The notes under the pieces were generated by a model. The model made no database searches, had not been told where the DNA came from, and saw only the letters and a program-made list of their open reading frames with translations. The translations under genes and the position numbers were made by a program. Shown in pieces: positions 55,005 to 62,590 of a stretch of 64,000 bases of DNA. Source of the stretch: Saccharomonospora xinjiangensis XJ-54 (GTDB taxonomy: Bacteria > Actinomycetota > Actinomycetes > Mycobacteriales > Pseudonocardiaceae). Location: assembly GCF_000258175.1 (NCBI RefSeq), contig NZ_JH636049.1, forward strand, positions 2,457,482 to 2,521,481, given 5' to 3'. Numbering within the stretch: position 1 is the stretch's first letter; every line of letters begins with the position of its first letter.

Positions 55005-55880
55005 ATGGCTGCGCGAGACGGTTCCCGGGCCGAGCACAGTACCCCCACGGCTCGTCGGATGATCGTCGGTGCGCAACTTCGCCGCCTGCGCGAACAGTCG
55101 GGTATCACGAGGGGCGACGCGGGCTATCACATCCGCGCCTCCGAATCCAAAATCAGCAGGCTCGAGCTCGGCAGGGTCGGGTTCAAGGAGCGCGACGTCG
55201 CCGACCTGCTCACCCTGTACGGCGTCACAGGCGACGAAGAACGCCGAGTCCTGCTCGACATGGCCAAGGAGGCCAACCAGCCGGGCTGGTGGCAGAAGTT
55301 CAACGACTACACGCCCAAATGGTTCGAACCCTTCCTCGGGCTCGAAGAGGCCGCGTCGCGCATCCAGACGTACGAACTCCAGTTCATCCCCGGCCTGTTG
55401 CAGACGGAGGACTACGCGCGGGCGGTGATCACGCACGGCCTCGCCGAGACGGCGAGTGCTGCGGCGGAGGCGAGGGTCGCGGTGCGGATGCGCAGGCAGC
55501 GGCTGTTGCGGCGGCCGGGCGCGCCGAAGTTGTGGGCGGTACTCGACGAGTCGGTCATCCGTCGCCCGCTCGGCGGTCGCGCGGTGCATCGGGAGCAGCT
55601 CGAACGGCTCCTCGACGTGACGACACTGCCCAACGTCACGGTGCAGGTCGTGCCGTACGAGCGCAGTGGCTACGCGGCTGACGGGGCGTTCACTCTGCTG
55701 CGGTTCGCCGAACCCGAGTTGCCGAACATCGGCTATGTGGACCACATCGCGGGCGGCATCTTCCTGGAGCGGGCCGATGAGATCGAGCTGATCGGGCGGT
55801 CGCTCGACCGGCTCGCCGTGGATGCGGAGACCCCGGAGCGGTCCCGTCAACTGATCGCCAAAGTTCTCTCCGAGAGCTGA
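55005..55880 (+). CDS. XRE family regulator with DUF5753 domain
   Basis: A 291-residue protein with an N-terminal XRE helix-turn-helix (IVGAQLRRLREQSGITRGDAGYHIRASESKISRLELGRVGFKERDVADLL, about residues 18-68) and the DUF5753 effector domain (FEPFLGLEEAASRIQTYELQFIPGLLQTEDYARAVI, then LWAVLDESVIRRPLGG, VTVQVVPYERSGY and YVDHIAGGIFLER). AGGAAGGAA lies upstream of ATG 55005. The following DUF397 gene is its usual partner; WhiJ-like pairs of this kind influence development in Streptomyces. Confidence 0.9.
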   Translation: MAARDGSRAEHSTPTARRMIVGAQLRRLREQSGITRGDAGYHIRASESKISRLELGRVGFKERDVADLLTLYGVTGDEERRVLLDMAKEANQPGWWQKFNDYTPKWFEPFLGLEEAASRIQTYELQFIPGLLQTEDYARAVITHGLAETASAAAEARVAVRMRRQRLLRRPGAPKLWAVLDESVIRRPLGGRAVHREQLERLLDVTTLPNVTVQVVPYERSGYAADGAFTLLRFAEPELPNIGYVDHIAGGIFLERADEIELIGRSLDRLAVDAETPERSRQLIAKVLSES

Positions 55881-55992
55881 CTTACTTTCACGTTCTCGTT
55901 TTCGCAGGTCATCAAGTTGCCGTCTGACCTGCGGAAAAGGTTGTCTGAAGTGATTCAGGTCACTCTGTGATCAATCTTGCTGCTCTCGCAGC

Positions 55993-56002
55993 TGCACGTG
56001 CA
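55993..56002. promoter_or_regulatory. Palindrome TGCACGTGCA, copy 1
   Basis: A 10-bp perfect palindrome 96 bp before the DUF397 start, in the 217-bp gap after the XRE gene. A second identical copy lies 54 bp further on. Likely operator pair for the XRE regulator or its paralogues. Confidence 0.5.
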
Positions 56003-56046
56003 TCCACATCTGCGGGGGCCGGTGCTACTCTCCGTGCACTGTCAAA

Positions 56047-56056
56047 TGCACGTGCA
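56047..56056. promoter_or_regulatory. Palindrome TGCACGTGCA, copy 2
   Basis: Identical to 55993-56002 and flanked by ATGCAT-like arms (AATGCACGTGCAGATGCAT). It lies 42 bp before the DUF397 start, where a bound protein could block transcription of the DUF397 operon. Confidence 0.5.
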
Positions 56057-56097
56057 GATGCATCCTCCGAAGGTTGTCAGTCGGGAAGGTGAGGATC

Positions 56098-56346
56098 ATG
56101 GCGAAGGCGATCGGCAACGGCGCCGCGAGTGTCTCTTCGAGCGCGTTGGCCGGCCTGGCATGGCGCAAGAGCTCGTACAGCGGCTCGATGGGCAACTGTG
56201 TCGAGGTCGCGAGGCTGAGCACAGGCGACGTGGCCGTGCGTAACTCCCGTGATCCGCACGGTGCCGCGCTCGTCTACACGAAGGCCGAGATCGCCGCGTT
56301 TCTCGCGGGCGCCAAGGACGGTGAGTTCGATGACCTCGCCGTCTGA
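56098..56346 (+). CDS. DUF397 domain protein
   Basis: An 82-residue protein with the DUF397 core LAWRKSSYSGSMGNCVEVARLSTGDVAVRNSRDPHGAALVYTKAEIAAFLAGAKDGEFD. GGTGAGGATC directly precedes the ATG at 56098. In Streptomyces such proteins pair with DUF5753 XRE regulators and can antagonise them, in a manner compared to toxin-antitoxin systems. The third gene overlaps its 3' end. Confidence 0.88.
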   Translation: MAKAIGNGAASVSSSALAGLAWRKSSYSGSMGNCVEVARLSTGDVAVRNSRDPHGAALVYTKAEIAAFLAGAKDGEFDDLAV

Positions 56347-56782
56347 CCTCCGGTTCGCCGAGACCGTGAGCCCCGAGACCGCCGAGGACGCCGAAGCGGT
56401 CGAGGCAGCCGAAGCCGCCGAGGTGGAGAACGCGCTCGGCAGGCTCATCGAACGTGGGTTCAAGTTCGTGCACCCGAGGAACGCCGATGGCGAGATCGTC
56501 ACGATCGTGGGCGTCCGGGTGCACGGCACCGTGATCGACGTCGTCCGCCTCGACGCGGAGGACGAGGTCACCGCGATGCGCATGCCAGCCGAGGAGTCGG
56601 ACATCCTCGCTCCCTCCACGCTGCTGTGGCGGAGGGACGGGGCACTGCGCGAGGTGATCGACGCGCTGCTCGACCTGCCCGACGCGACGGAGCCGCAGGC
56701 GCAGCGCCGTGGTGGGCTCGGACGTGGCTGCTGGGTGAGAGGCAATCACGGCAGGGCGAAGTACCTCCGTGTCACCGCGTGA
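56330..56782 (+). CDS. Conserved hypothetical protein of the XRE-DUF397 cassette
   Basis: A 150-residue acidic protein: a Glu/Ala-rich N-terminal helix (ETAEDAEAVEAAEAAEVENALGRLIERGFKFVHPR) followed by a compact beta domain (GEIVTIVGVRVHGTVIDVVRLDAEDEVTAMRMPAEESDILAPSTLLWRRDGALREVIDALLDL) and a basic tail. The family is known to me only as an actinobacterial hypothetical. It starts inside the DUF397 gene (17-bp overlap), so the two are translated together. Function unknown. Confidence 0.75.
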   Translation: MTSPSDLRFAETVSPETAEDAEAVEAAEAAEVENALGRLIERGFKFVHPRNADGEIVTIVGVRVHGTVIDVVRLDAEDEVTAMRMPAEESDILAPSTLLWRRDGALREVIDALLDLPDATEPQAQRRGGLGRGCWVRGNHGRAKYLRVTA

Positions 56783-56824
56783 GAGCTTCGTATCATCGGC
56801 GGGCCTCCCACACGGTTTTCGTGC

Positions 56825-56830
56825 CTACAC
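56825..56830 (+). promoter_or_regulatory. Possible purF -10 box (TACACT)
   Basis: TACACT lies 37 nt before the purF GTG, flanked by CCCACA and TGTGGG arms. A leader with GGTAGGGAG would follow. Confidence 0.35.
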
Positions 56831-56867
56831 TGTGGGCGGCCCGTCTTCGTAGGTAGGGAGCCTCTTC

Positions 56868-58400
56868 GTGGATCAGGTCCGGGCGGATCAGGTGGAGCCG
56901 GAGCCTCGTGAGGAGTGCGGCGTCTTCGGCGTGTGGGCACCGGGCGAGGACGTTTCCAAGCTGACGTACTACGGCCTTTACGCGCTGCAACACCGTGGCC
57001 AGGAGGCGGCGGGCATCTCGGTGTCCGACGGTAAGCAGATCGTCGTTTTCAAGGACCTCGGCCTGGTCAGTCAGGTGTTCGACGAGCAGGTGCTGTCGTC
57101 GTTGCAGGGCCACGTCGCGGTCGGGCATTGCCGCTACTCCACGACAGGGGCGGGAACCTGGGAGAACGCCCAGCCGGTCTTCCGCTCGACGAGGGCGGAC
57201 ACCGGCCTTTCGCTCGGGCACAACGGAAACCTCGTCAACACACACGAACTGCATGAACGAGCCCGCGAGCTGGGAATCGTCGAGCGCGGTGGCGCGACCT
57301 CCGACTCCGATCTGCTGTGCGGCCTTCTCGCGCACGCCGCTCCCGACAAGGGGATCGAAGCTGCGGCTCTCGACCTTCTGCCCACCGTGCGCGGCGCGTT
57401 CTGCCTCGTGTTCGCCGACGAGACCACGCTCTACGCGGCGAGGGACCCGCACGGTGTGCGTCCACTGGTGCTCGGCAGGCTCGAGCGCGGCTGGGTCGTG
57501 GCGAGTGAGACCGCGGCGCTGGACATCGTCGGAGCCTCCTTCGTGCGTGAGGTGGAGCCCGGCGAACTCATCGCCATCGACACGGAGGGGCTGCGTTCCT
57601 CGCGGTTCGCCAATCCCGAGCCGAAAGGATGTGTCTTCGAGTACGTCTATCTCGCACGTCCCGACACCACCATCGCGGGCCGCAGCGTCCACGCCACCCG
57701 TGTCGAGATCGGCCGGAGGCTTGCCGCGGAACACCCGGCCGACGCCGATCTCGTCATCCCCGTGCCCGAGTCCGGCACCCCGGCAGCCATCGGGTACGCA
57801 CAGGGCTCCGGCATCCCGTACGGCTCGGGGCTGGTCAAGAACAACTACGTCGGGCGCACGTTCATCCAGCCGTCGCAGACCATCCGGCAGCTGGGCATCC
57901 GGCTGAAGCTGAACCCCCTGCGCGAGGTGATCCGCGGCAAGCGGCTCGTCGTGGTGGACGACTCGATCGTGCGGGGTAACACGCAACGCGCGCTCGTGCG
58001 GATGCTGCGCGAGTCGGGCGCGTTGGAGGTGCATGTGCGGATCGCGTCGCCGCCAGTGCGCTGGCCTTGCTTCTACGGCATCGACTTCGCGTCGAAGGCC
58101 GAACTCGTGGCCAACGGCGCCGATCTCGACGGCATCCGCCGTTCGATCGGGGCTGACTCGCTGGGTTACGTCTCCCTCGACGGACTCGTCGCCGCGTCCG
58201 AACAGCCCGCGTCCAGGCTGTGTGCGGCCTGCTTCGACGGCAAGTACCCCATTCCTCTTCCCGACGAGGAACTCATCGGCAAGCATGTGCTGGAGAACCT
58301 CGGTCAGGACGGCGCGGCGCAGCAGACGACGGGTGAGCCGAGTCGTCTCCCCACCTCGGCGCCGGGGTACGGTGCCGAGGATGCCGTCCGGCGTCCCTAG
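56868..58400 (+). CDS. purF: Amidophosphoribosyltransferase
   Basis: First committed step of purine synthesis: PRPP + glutamine to phosphoribosylamine. The 510-residue protein has a short propeptide (to E16) before the Ntn nucleophile C17 (EECGVFGVW), the glutaminase part with GHCRYSTTG and LGHNGNL, and the PRPP motif VVVDDSIVRGNT. Cysteines C255 (KGCVFEYVY), C401 (WPCFYGID), C452 and C455 (LCAACF) correspond to the four [4Fe-4S] ligands of B. subtilis PurF, so an oxygen-sensitive cluster enzyme is expected. purM follows 30 bp later. Confidence 0.97.
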   Translation: MDQVRADQVEPEPREECGVFGVWAPGEDVSKLTYYGLYALQHRGQEAAGISVSDGKQIVVFKDLGLVSQVFDEQVLSSLQGHVAVGHCRYSTTGAGTWENAQPVFRSTRADTGLSLGHNGNLVNTHELHERARELGIVERGGATSDSDLLCGLLAHAAPDKGIEAAALDLLPTVRGAFCLVFADETTLYAARDPHGVRPLVLGRLERGWVVASETAALDIVGASFVREVEPGELIAIDTEGLRSSRFANPEPKGCVFEYVYLARPDTTIAGRSVHATRVEIGRRLAAEHPADADLVIPVPESGTPAAIGYAQGSGIPYGSGLVKNNYVGRTFIQPSQTIRQLGIRLKLNPLREVIRGKRLVVVDDSIVRGNTQRALVRMLRESGALEVHVRIASPPVRWPCFYGIDFASKAELVANGADLDGIRRSIGADSLGYVSLDGLVAASEQPASRLCAACFDGKYPIPLPDEELIGKHVLENLGQDGAAQQTTGEPSRLPTSAPGYGAEDAVRRP

Positions 58401-58430
58401 CCCTTTCGAAGTAAGGATGGAGCCGCTTTC

Positions 58431-59501
58431 GTGAGCGAGTCCGCGCGCGCCACGTACGCCGCTGCCGGTGTCGATATCGATGCGGGTGACCAAGCCGTCG
58501 AGCTGCTCAAGCCGCATGCCGCGAGGGCGGCCAGGCCCGAGGTGGTGGGCGGTGTCGGTGGGTTCGCCGGACTGTTCGCTCTGAAGGCGGGCCGCTGGAC
58601 CGAGCCGCTGCTCGCGTCGTCCACCGACGGTGTCGGCACCAAGATCGCCGTCGCTCAGGCGCTCGACAAGCACGACACCATCGGTATCGACCTCGTGGCG
58701 ATGGTGGTGGACGACCTCGTGGTCACCGGCGCGGAACCGCTTTTCCTCCAGGACTACATCGCGGTCGGCAAGGTGGTGCCTGAGAAGATCGAGGCGATCG
58801 TCTCGGGCATCGCGGAGGGCTGCGTCCAAGCCGGTTGCGCGCTGCTCGGTGGCGAGACCGCCGAACACCCCGGCCTGATGGGCGAGCACGACTACGACGT
58901 GTCCGCCACAGGTGTCGGCGTGGTGGAGGCTTCCGCTGTGCTCGGGCCCGACCTCGTGCGGCCGGGTGACGTCGTGATCGGACTCGGTTCGACCGGCCTG
59001 CACTCGAACGGGTATTCGCTGGCCAGGCATGTGCTGCTCGACATCGCGCGGATGCCGCTGGAGGGGCACGTCGAGGAGTTCGGCCGGACCCTCGGCGAGG
59101 AGCTGCTCGAACCCACCCGCATCTACGCGAAGGACTGCCTCGCGCTCGTGGCGGAGGCCGAGGTGCGCACGTTCGCGCACATCACCGGTGGCGGATTGCA
59201 GGCGAATCTCGAACGCGTCATGCCGCACGGCCTCGTCGCGCGGCTCGAACGGCACACCTGGACGCCCGACCCCGTGTTCGCCCTCATCGCGCAGCGCGGC
59301 AGGGTGGAGCGCGAGGAGATGGAGCGCACGTTCAACATGGGCGTCGGCATGGTGGTCGTCGTGTCGCCGGAGGACGTGGACAGGGCGCTGGCCGTGCTCA
59401 CGGCCCGGCACGTGCCTGCCTGGGTGCTCGGCGAGGTGCGTCCCTCCGATGACCCCGAAGGCCCGCGCGTGACGCTCACCGGAGACCACCCGCGCTTTTA
59501 A
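58431..59501 (+). CDS. purM: Phosphoribosylformylglycinamidine cyclo-ligase (AIR synthetase)
   Basis: Fifth step of purine synthesis, FGAM to AIR. The 356-residue protein has TYAAAGVDIDAGDQAVELLKPHA, the conserved SSTDGVGTKIAVAQ (residues 64-77), LVVTGAEPLFLQDYIAVGK, LLGGETAEHPG and the C-terminal HITGGGLQANLERVMP. GTG 58431 is the start. It forms a two-gene unit with purF, and arfB follows 12 bp after. Confidence 0.97.
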   Translation: MSESARATYAAAGVDIDAGDQAVELLKPHAARAARPEVVGGVGGFAGLFALKAGRWTEPLLASSTDGVGTKIAVAQALDKHDTIGIDLVAMVVDDLVVTGAEPLFLQDYIAVGKVVPEKIEAIVSGIAEGCVQAGCALLGGETAEHPGLMGEHDYDVSATGVGVVEASAVLGPDLVRPGDVVIGLGSTGLHSNGYSLARHVLLDIARMPLEGHVEEFGRTLGEELLEPTRIYAKDCLALVAEAEVRTFAHITGGGLQANLERVMPHGLVARLERHTWTPDPVFALIAQRGRVEREEMERTFNMGVGMVVVVSPEDVDRALAVLTARHVPAWVLGEVRPSDDPEGPRVTLTGDHPRF

Positions 59502-59513
59502 GAAGCGGGAACG

Positions 59514-59939
59514 ATGGACGCGAACCTGCACGTCAACGCTCGCCTGGTGATCCCAGAAGCCGAACTGTCGGAGCGTTTCTCCCGTGCGTCCGGCCCAGGC
59601 GGGCAGGGCGTCAACACGACGTCGTCGCGGGTGGAGTTGTCGTTCGACGTGGCGCGCTCGCCTTCGGTGCCCGACGATCTGCGCAATCGCTTGCTGGCGC
59701 GGTTGAGCGGCCGGTTGGCGCATGGCGTGCTCACCGTCGTGGCGAGTGAACACCGCGAGCAGCTCGCCAATCGGCGCGCGGCGCGAGAGCGGCTCGTTGC
59801 CGTGCTCCGGCAGGCCGCGGCACCACCTCCGAAGAAGCGCCGACCCACGAAGCCGACGAAGGGCTCGCAGGAACGCAGACTCGCGAGCAAGAAGCGCCGC
59901 GGCCAGATCAAGCGAACCCGCAGGTCCTGGGACGACTGA
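59514..59939 (+). CDS. arfB: Peptidyl-tRNA hydrolase ArfB (ribosome rescue)
   Basis: Rescues ribosomes stalled at the end of truncated mRNAs by hydrolysing peptidyl-tRNA in the A/P site. The 141-residue protein has the release-factor GGQ loop at residues 29-31 (SGPGGQGVNTTSSRVEL) and a basic C-terminal tail (KKRRPTKPTKGSQERRLASKKRRGQIKRTRRS) that enters the empty mRNA channel. Twelve bp separate it from purM, so it may be co-transcribed with purF-purM. Confidence 0.93.
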   Translation: MDANLHVNARLVIPEAELSERFSRASGPGGQGVNTTSSRVELSFDVARSPSVPDDLRNRLLARLSGRLAHGVLTVVASEHREQLANRRAARERLVAVLRQAAAPPPKKRRPTKPTKGSQERRLASKKRRGQIKRTRRSWDD

Positions 59940-59947
59940 TCCCGGGC

Positions 59948-60168
59948 GTGTCCGCACTTCCTGTACGGGTCTTTGCACCTTGTGTACGGGCGTTTGCATC
60001 TGGCGTCCGTGTCCGTAGTCTGTGCGCATGTGTTTGCAGTAGCCGCACGTGTGCTGGCAGGTTGTGGCCACACCGGACAGAAGCCGGTGCGGACACGCGT
60101 GCGGGAAGTGCGGACACACGTGCGGGAAGTGCGGACACGCGTGCGGGAAGTGCGGACACGCCGTGGGA
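59948..60168. repeat. Repeat array C: inverted pair of 21-bp arrays between arfB and the response regulator
   Basis: Left half, plus orientation: degenerate units at 59948, 59969, 59990, 60009, 60030 and 60051 (core GTGTCCGCACTTCC decaying to GTGTTTGCAGTAGC). Right half, opposite orientation: well-conserved units at 60087-60107, 60108-60128, 60129-60149 and a partial one at 60150-60168 (core GGAAGTGCGGACAC). Together they form a large imperfect inverted repeat between convergent genes. Confidence 0.88.
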
Positions 60169-60183
60169 GCCGGCGTGGGTCGG

Positions 60184-60867
60184 TCAGGTACGCCAGTGGT
60201 ATTGGCGTTCGGGGCGGCCGGTGTTGCCGTAGCGCAGCCGCACTTCCGCGCGGCCCGTCTCCACGAAGTGTTCGAGGTACCGCCGCGCGCTCGGCCTCGA
60301 CAGCCTGGTGGCGTGCGCGCATTCCGTTGCGGAGAGACCCTCCGGATGCTCGATCAGCGCGGCCTTCACCAGTTCGGCCGTCTGCGTGGTCAATCCCTTC
60401 GGCAGTGCTGCCGCGCCGGGGCGCCGGGTGCCGAACACGTCGTCAACGTCGTGCTGCGCTGCGGCGGTACGCGACGAGAGGCGAGCGAACTTGCGATGCA
60501 GAGAGCCGACGTGGTCGAGCGTTTCGCGCAGCGCCGGGTACGAGAAGGGCTTGATGAGGTAATGCAGCGCCCCGCCACGCAGTGAGCCGCGAATGGTGTC
60601 CACGTCGTTCGCGGCCGTGATGACGATGACGTCCACATCGACGGTCGCGACGTCGGCGCGGAGTTCCCTCAGCACGGTGAGCCCGTCGATGTCGGGGAGG
60701 TAGATGTCGAGCAGCACGAGGTCCGGGCTCTCCTCGCGAACCATGCGCAGTGCCTCGGCGCCGGAATGCGCCACGCCGATCACGGTGAAGCCCGGTATGC
60801 GGTTGACGTACCCGCTGTGCACCTTCGCCACCATGAAGTCGTCATCGACCACGAGCACCCGGATCAC
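60184..60867 (-). CDS. Response regulator, CitB/DcuR type
   Basis: A 227-residue regulator: receiver domain (VIRVLVVDDDFMVAKVHSGYVNRIPGF, phosphoacceptor Asp in LVLLDIYLPDIDG near residue 54, KPFSYPALRETL) and a C-terminal winged-helix output domain (EHPEGLSATECAHATRLSRPSARRYLEHFVETGRAEVRLRYGNTGRPERQYHW) as in CitB/DcuR. GTG 60867 has AGAAGG 7 nt upstream and overlaps the kinase stop by 4 bp. It likely activates the divergent tricarboxylate transporter genes. Confidence 0.9.
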   Translation of the reverse strand: MIRVLVVDDDFMVAKVHSGYVNRIPGFTVIGVAHSGAEALRMVREESPDLVLLDIYLPDIDGLTVLRELRADVATVDVDVIVITAANDVDTIRGSLRGGALHYLIKPFSYPALRETLDHVGSLHRKFARLSSRTAAAQHDVDDVFGTRRPGAAALPKGLTTQTAELVKAALIEHPEGLSATECAHATRLSRPSARRYLEHFVETGRAEVRLRYGNTGRPERQYHWRT

Positions 60868-62447
60868 GGTGACACCTTCTCCGCTGCCGTGGCATACGGC
60901 AATACCGCTGTGAACACCGCGCCACCGTCGTTGCGCGACTCGACGTGCCCGCCTCTGCGGCGGCATGCCTGTCTGGTCAACGCGAGACCGAGGCCGCGCT
61001 GCCCTCCGTGTTCGGCGGCTTTCGTGGTGAACCCGTGTGCGAACACCTCGGCGGCGATCTCCGGCGCGACGCCCGGCCCCGAGTCCCGCACCATCACCTC
61101 GACGTTGTCGGCCCTGTCCCGGATATCGACCTCGACCCAGGCTTCGGGCTTGCCACGCACGGCGTCGAGTGCGTTGTCAACGAGGTTGCCGACCACGGTC
61201 ACCAGGTCGGCCGACATGCGGTCGTCGGTCTCCCGCAGGTGGCTGCCGTCGGTGAGGCGAAGTCCGGTGCCTTGTTCGGCGGCCAGACTGGCCTTGGCGA
61301 TGAGCAGCGCCGCGACGGCAGTGTCCTCGATGCGCGCGCTGACCGTGTCGTGCCACGCCTCGTGTTCCCTGTTGACGAGGTTCACGTAGTTGCGCACCTC
61401 GTCGTACTCGCCGAGTTCGATGAGCCCAGCGATCGTGTGAAGCCGGTTGGAGAACTCGTGGGCTTGCGCGCGCAGCGTGTCTGTGGCGCGGGAACTCGCG
61501 GCCAGCTCTTCCCGCAGCGTCACGAGTTCGGTGCGGTCGCGCAAGGTCACCACGGCGCCGAGCCTGCGCCCGTCTCTCGACACCGGCATGCGGTTGAGCA
61601 CGAGCACCCTGCCTGCCCTGAGCACGATCTGATCGACGCCGTCGGACCGCCCGGTGAGCACGTCCCGCAACCTGTCGCCGACATCGAGGTCGCCGACGGC
61701 GGTGCCCACGCAGTCGCGGGGCAGCGCGAGCAGTTCCCGTGCATGGTCGTTGGCGAGGGTGATGCGGTGTTGCTGATCGAGCCCGACCACGCCCTCCTTG
61801 ATGCCGTGCAGCAGCGCGTCCCGATGCTCGACGAGACCGGTGATCTCCCGGGGTTCCAGGCCGAGGGTCTGCCGCTTCACCAGCCACGCGAGCAGCAGCG
61901 ACCCTGTCACTCCCAGCACCAGCGCGATGCCGAGCAGGGCGAGCGCGTCGGCGGGCCGGTTGGTGATCCCCTCGAAGAACCCGGGCATGGCCTTGCCCGC
62001 AGCGACGATGCCGAGCAGGCGACCGCGCCGGCCGATGACGGGCACATGCGCGACGAGGGAGCCGTCCACCTCGCCCACCCACGAGCGTCCGCTCGCCACG
62101 GTGCTGTCTCCGAGCGGCAGCTTCCCCCGCAACTGCGATGGGTCAGGGGACGTCAGCACGCCACGATCGGGGTCCGTGATGATCACGAAGTCGGCTCCGG
62201 AGAGGCTGCGTGCGCTCTCGGCGAAGCTGGGCAGAGGGTCGCGGTTGATCGGGTCGGCGAGGCTGACCCGCACGCCGGGCGTCGCGGCCACGTTCTCGGC
62301 GACGGACAGCAGCGCCCTGCCCTCGTCCTCGGCGAAGTTGTGGTTCGACTGGATCACGGAGTAGACGGCGACACAGCCGAGCAACGCGAAGACCAGCGAC
62401 ATGTGCCACCCGAGAAAGTGCCTGGCCAGGGAACCCTTGCTGCCCAT
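60864..62447 (-). CDS. Sensor histidine kinase, CitA/DcuS type
   Basis: A 527-residue membrane kinase: helix 1 (MSLVFALLGCVAVYSVI), an extracytoplasmic PAS/PDC sensor domain (about 35-170; ADFVIITDPDRGVLTSPDPSQLRGKLP), helix 2 (LALLGIALVLGVTGSLLLAWLV), a cytoplasmic PAS (about 205-300), the phospho-accepting HEFSNRLHTIAGLIELG typical of this class, and an ATPase domain with NLVDNALDA, DSGPGV and RGLGLALTRQ. The sensor domain probably binds di- or tricarboxylates such as citrate. ATG 62447; the frame extends upstream with poor coding character. Confidence 0.91.
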   Translation of the reverse strand: MGSKGSLARHFLGWHMSLVFALLGCVAVYSVIQSNHNFAEDEGRALLSVAENVAATPGVRVSLADPINRDPLPSFAESARSLSGADFVIITDPDRGVLTSPDPSQLRGKLPLGDSTVASGRSWVGEVDGSLVAHVPVIGRRGRLLGIVAAGKAMPGFFEGITNRPADALALLGIALVLGVTGSLLLAWLVKRQTLGLEPREITGLVEHRDALLHGIKEGVVGLDQQHRITLANDHARELLALPRDCVGTAVGDLDVGDRLRDVLTGRSDGVDQIVLRAGRVLVLNRMPVSRDGRRLGAVVTLRDRTELVTLREELAASSRATDTLRAQAHEFSNRLHTIAGLIELGEYDEVRNYVNLVNREHEAWHDTVSARIEDTAVAALLIAKASLAAEQGTGLRLTDGSHLRETDDRMSADLVTVVGNLVDNALDAVRGKPEAWVEVDIRDRADNVEVMVRDSGPGVAPEIAAEVFAHGFTTKAAEHGGQRGLGLALTRQACRRRGGHVESRNDGGAVFTAVLPYATAAEKVSP

Positions 62448-62478
62448 GCGGTCACTATGACACCGGAGAAGGGCACGC

Positions 62479-62512
62479 CGAGCGTGACCACAAGGACCAC
62501 AACGAGCGTTAC
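62479..62512. promoter_or_regulatory. Direct repeat in the kinase/transporter intergenic region
   Basis: CGAGCGTGAC (62479-62488) and CGAGCGTTAC (62503-62512) are a 24-bp-spaced direct repeat, 78 bp before the tctC start. Candidate binding sites for the CitB-type response regulator. Confidence 0.4.
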
Positions 62513-62590
62513 GTGCAGAAGCGGGACGCCGTGGGGGCCACCGGGGCACGATGACGCGCTGACAGATCAACCCCTCACAGTGAGGTGAGA

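Noticed and set aside
55993..56056. TGCACGTGCA pair as recombination or attachment sites
   Set aside because: The copies are short and in a promoter region beside a DNA-binding protein gene; no integrase or insertion boundary is seen.
56793..60119. 1108-codon open frame on the minus strand across purF, purM and arfB
   Set aside because: It is antisense to three strongly supported genes, is rich in Arg/His/Gly as GC-rich shadow frames are, and has no recognisable domain.
59948..60168. Open frames reading VRTSRTR-like heptads through array C as proteins
   Set aside because: The unit length is a multiple of three, so every frame stays open; this is a by-product of the repeat.
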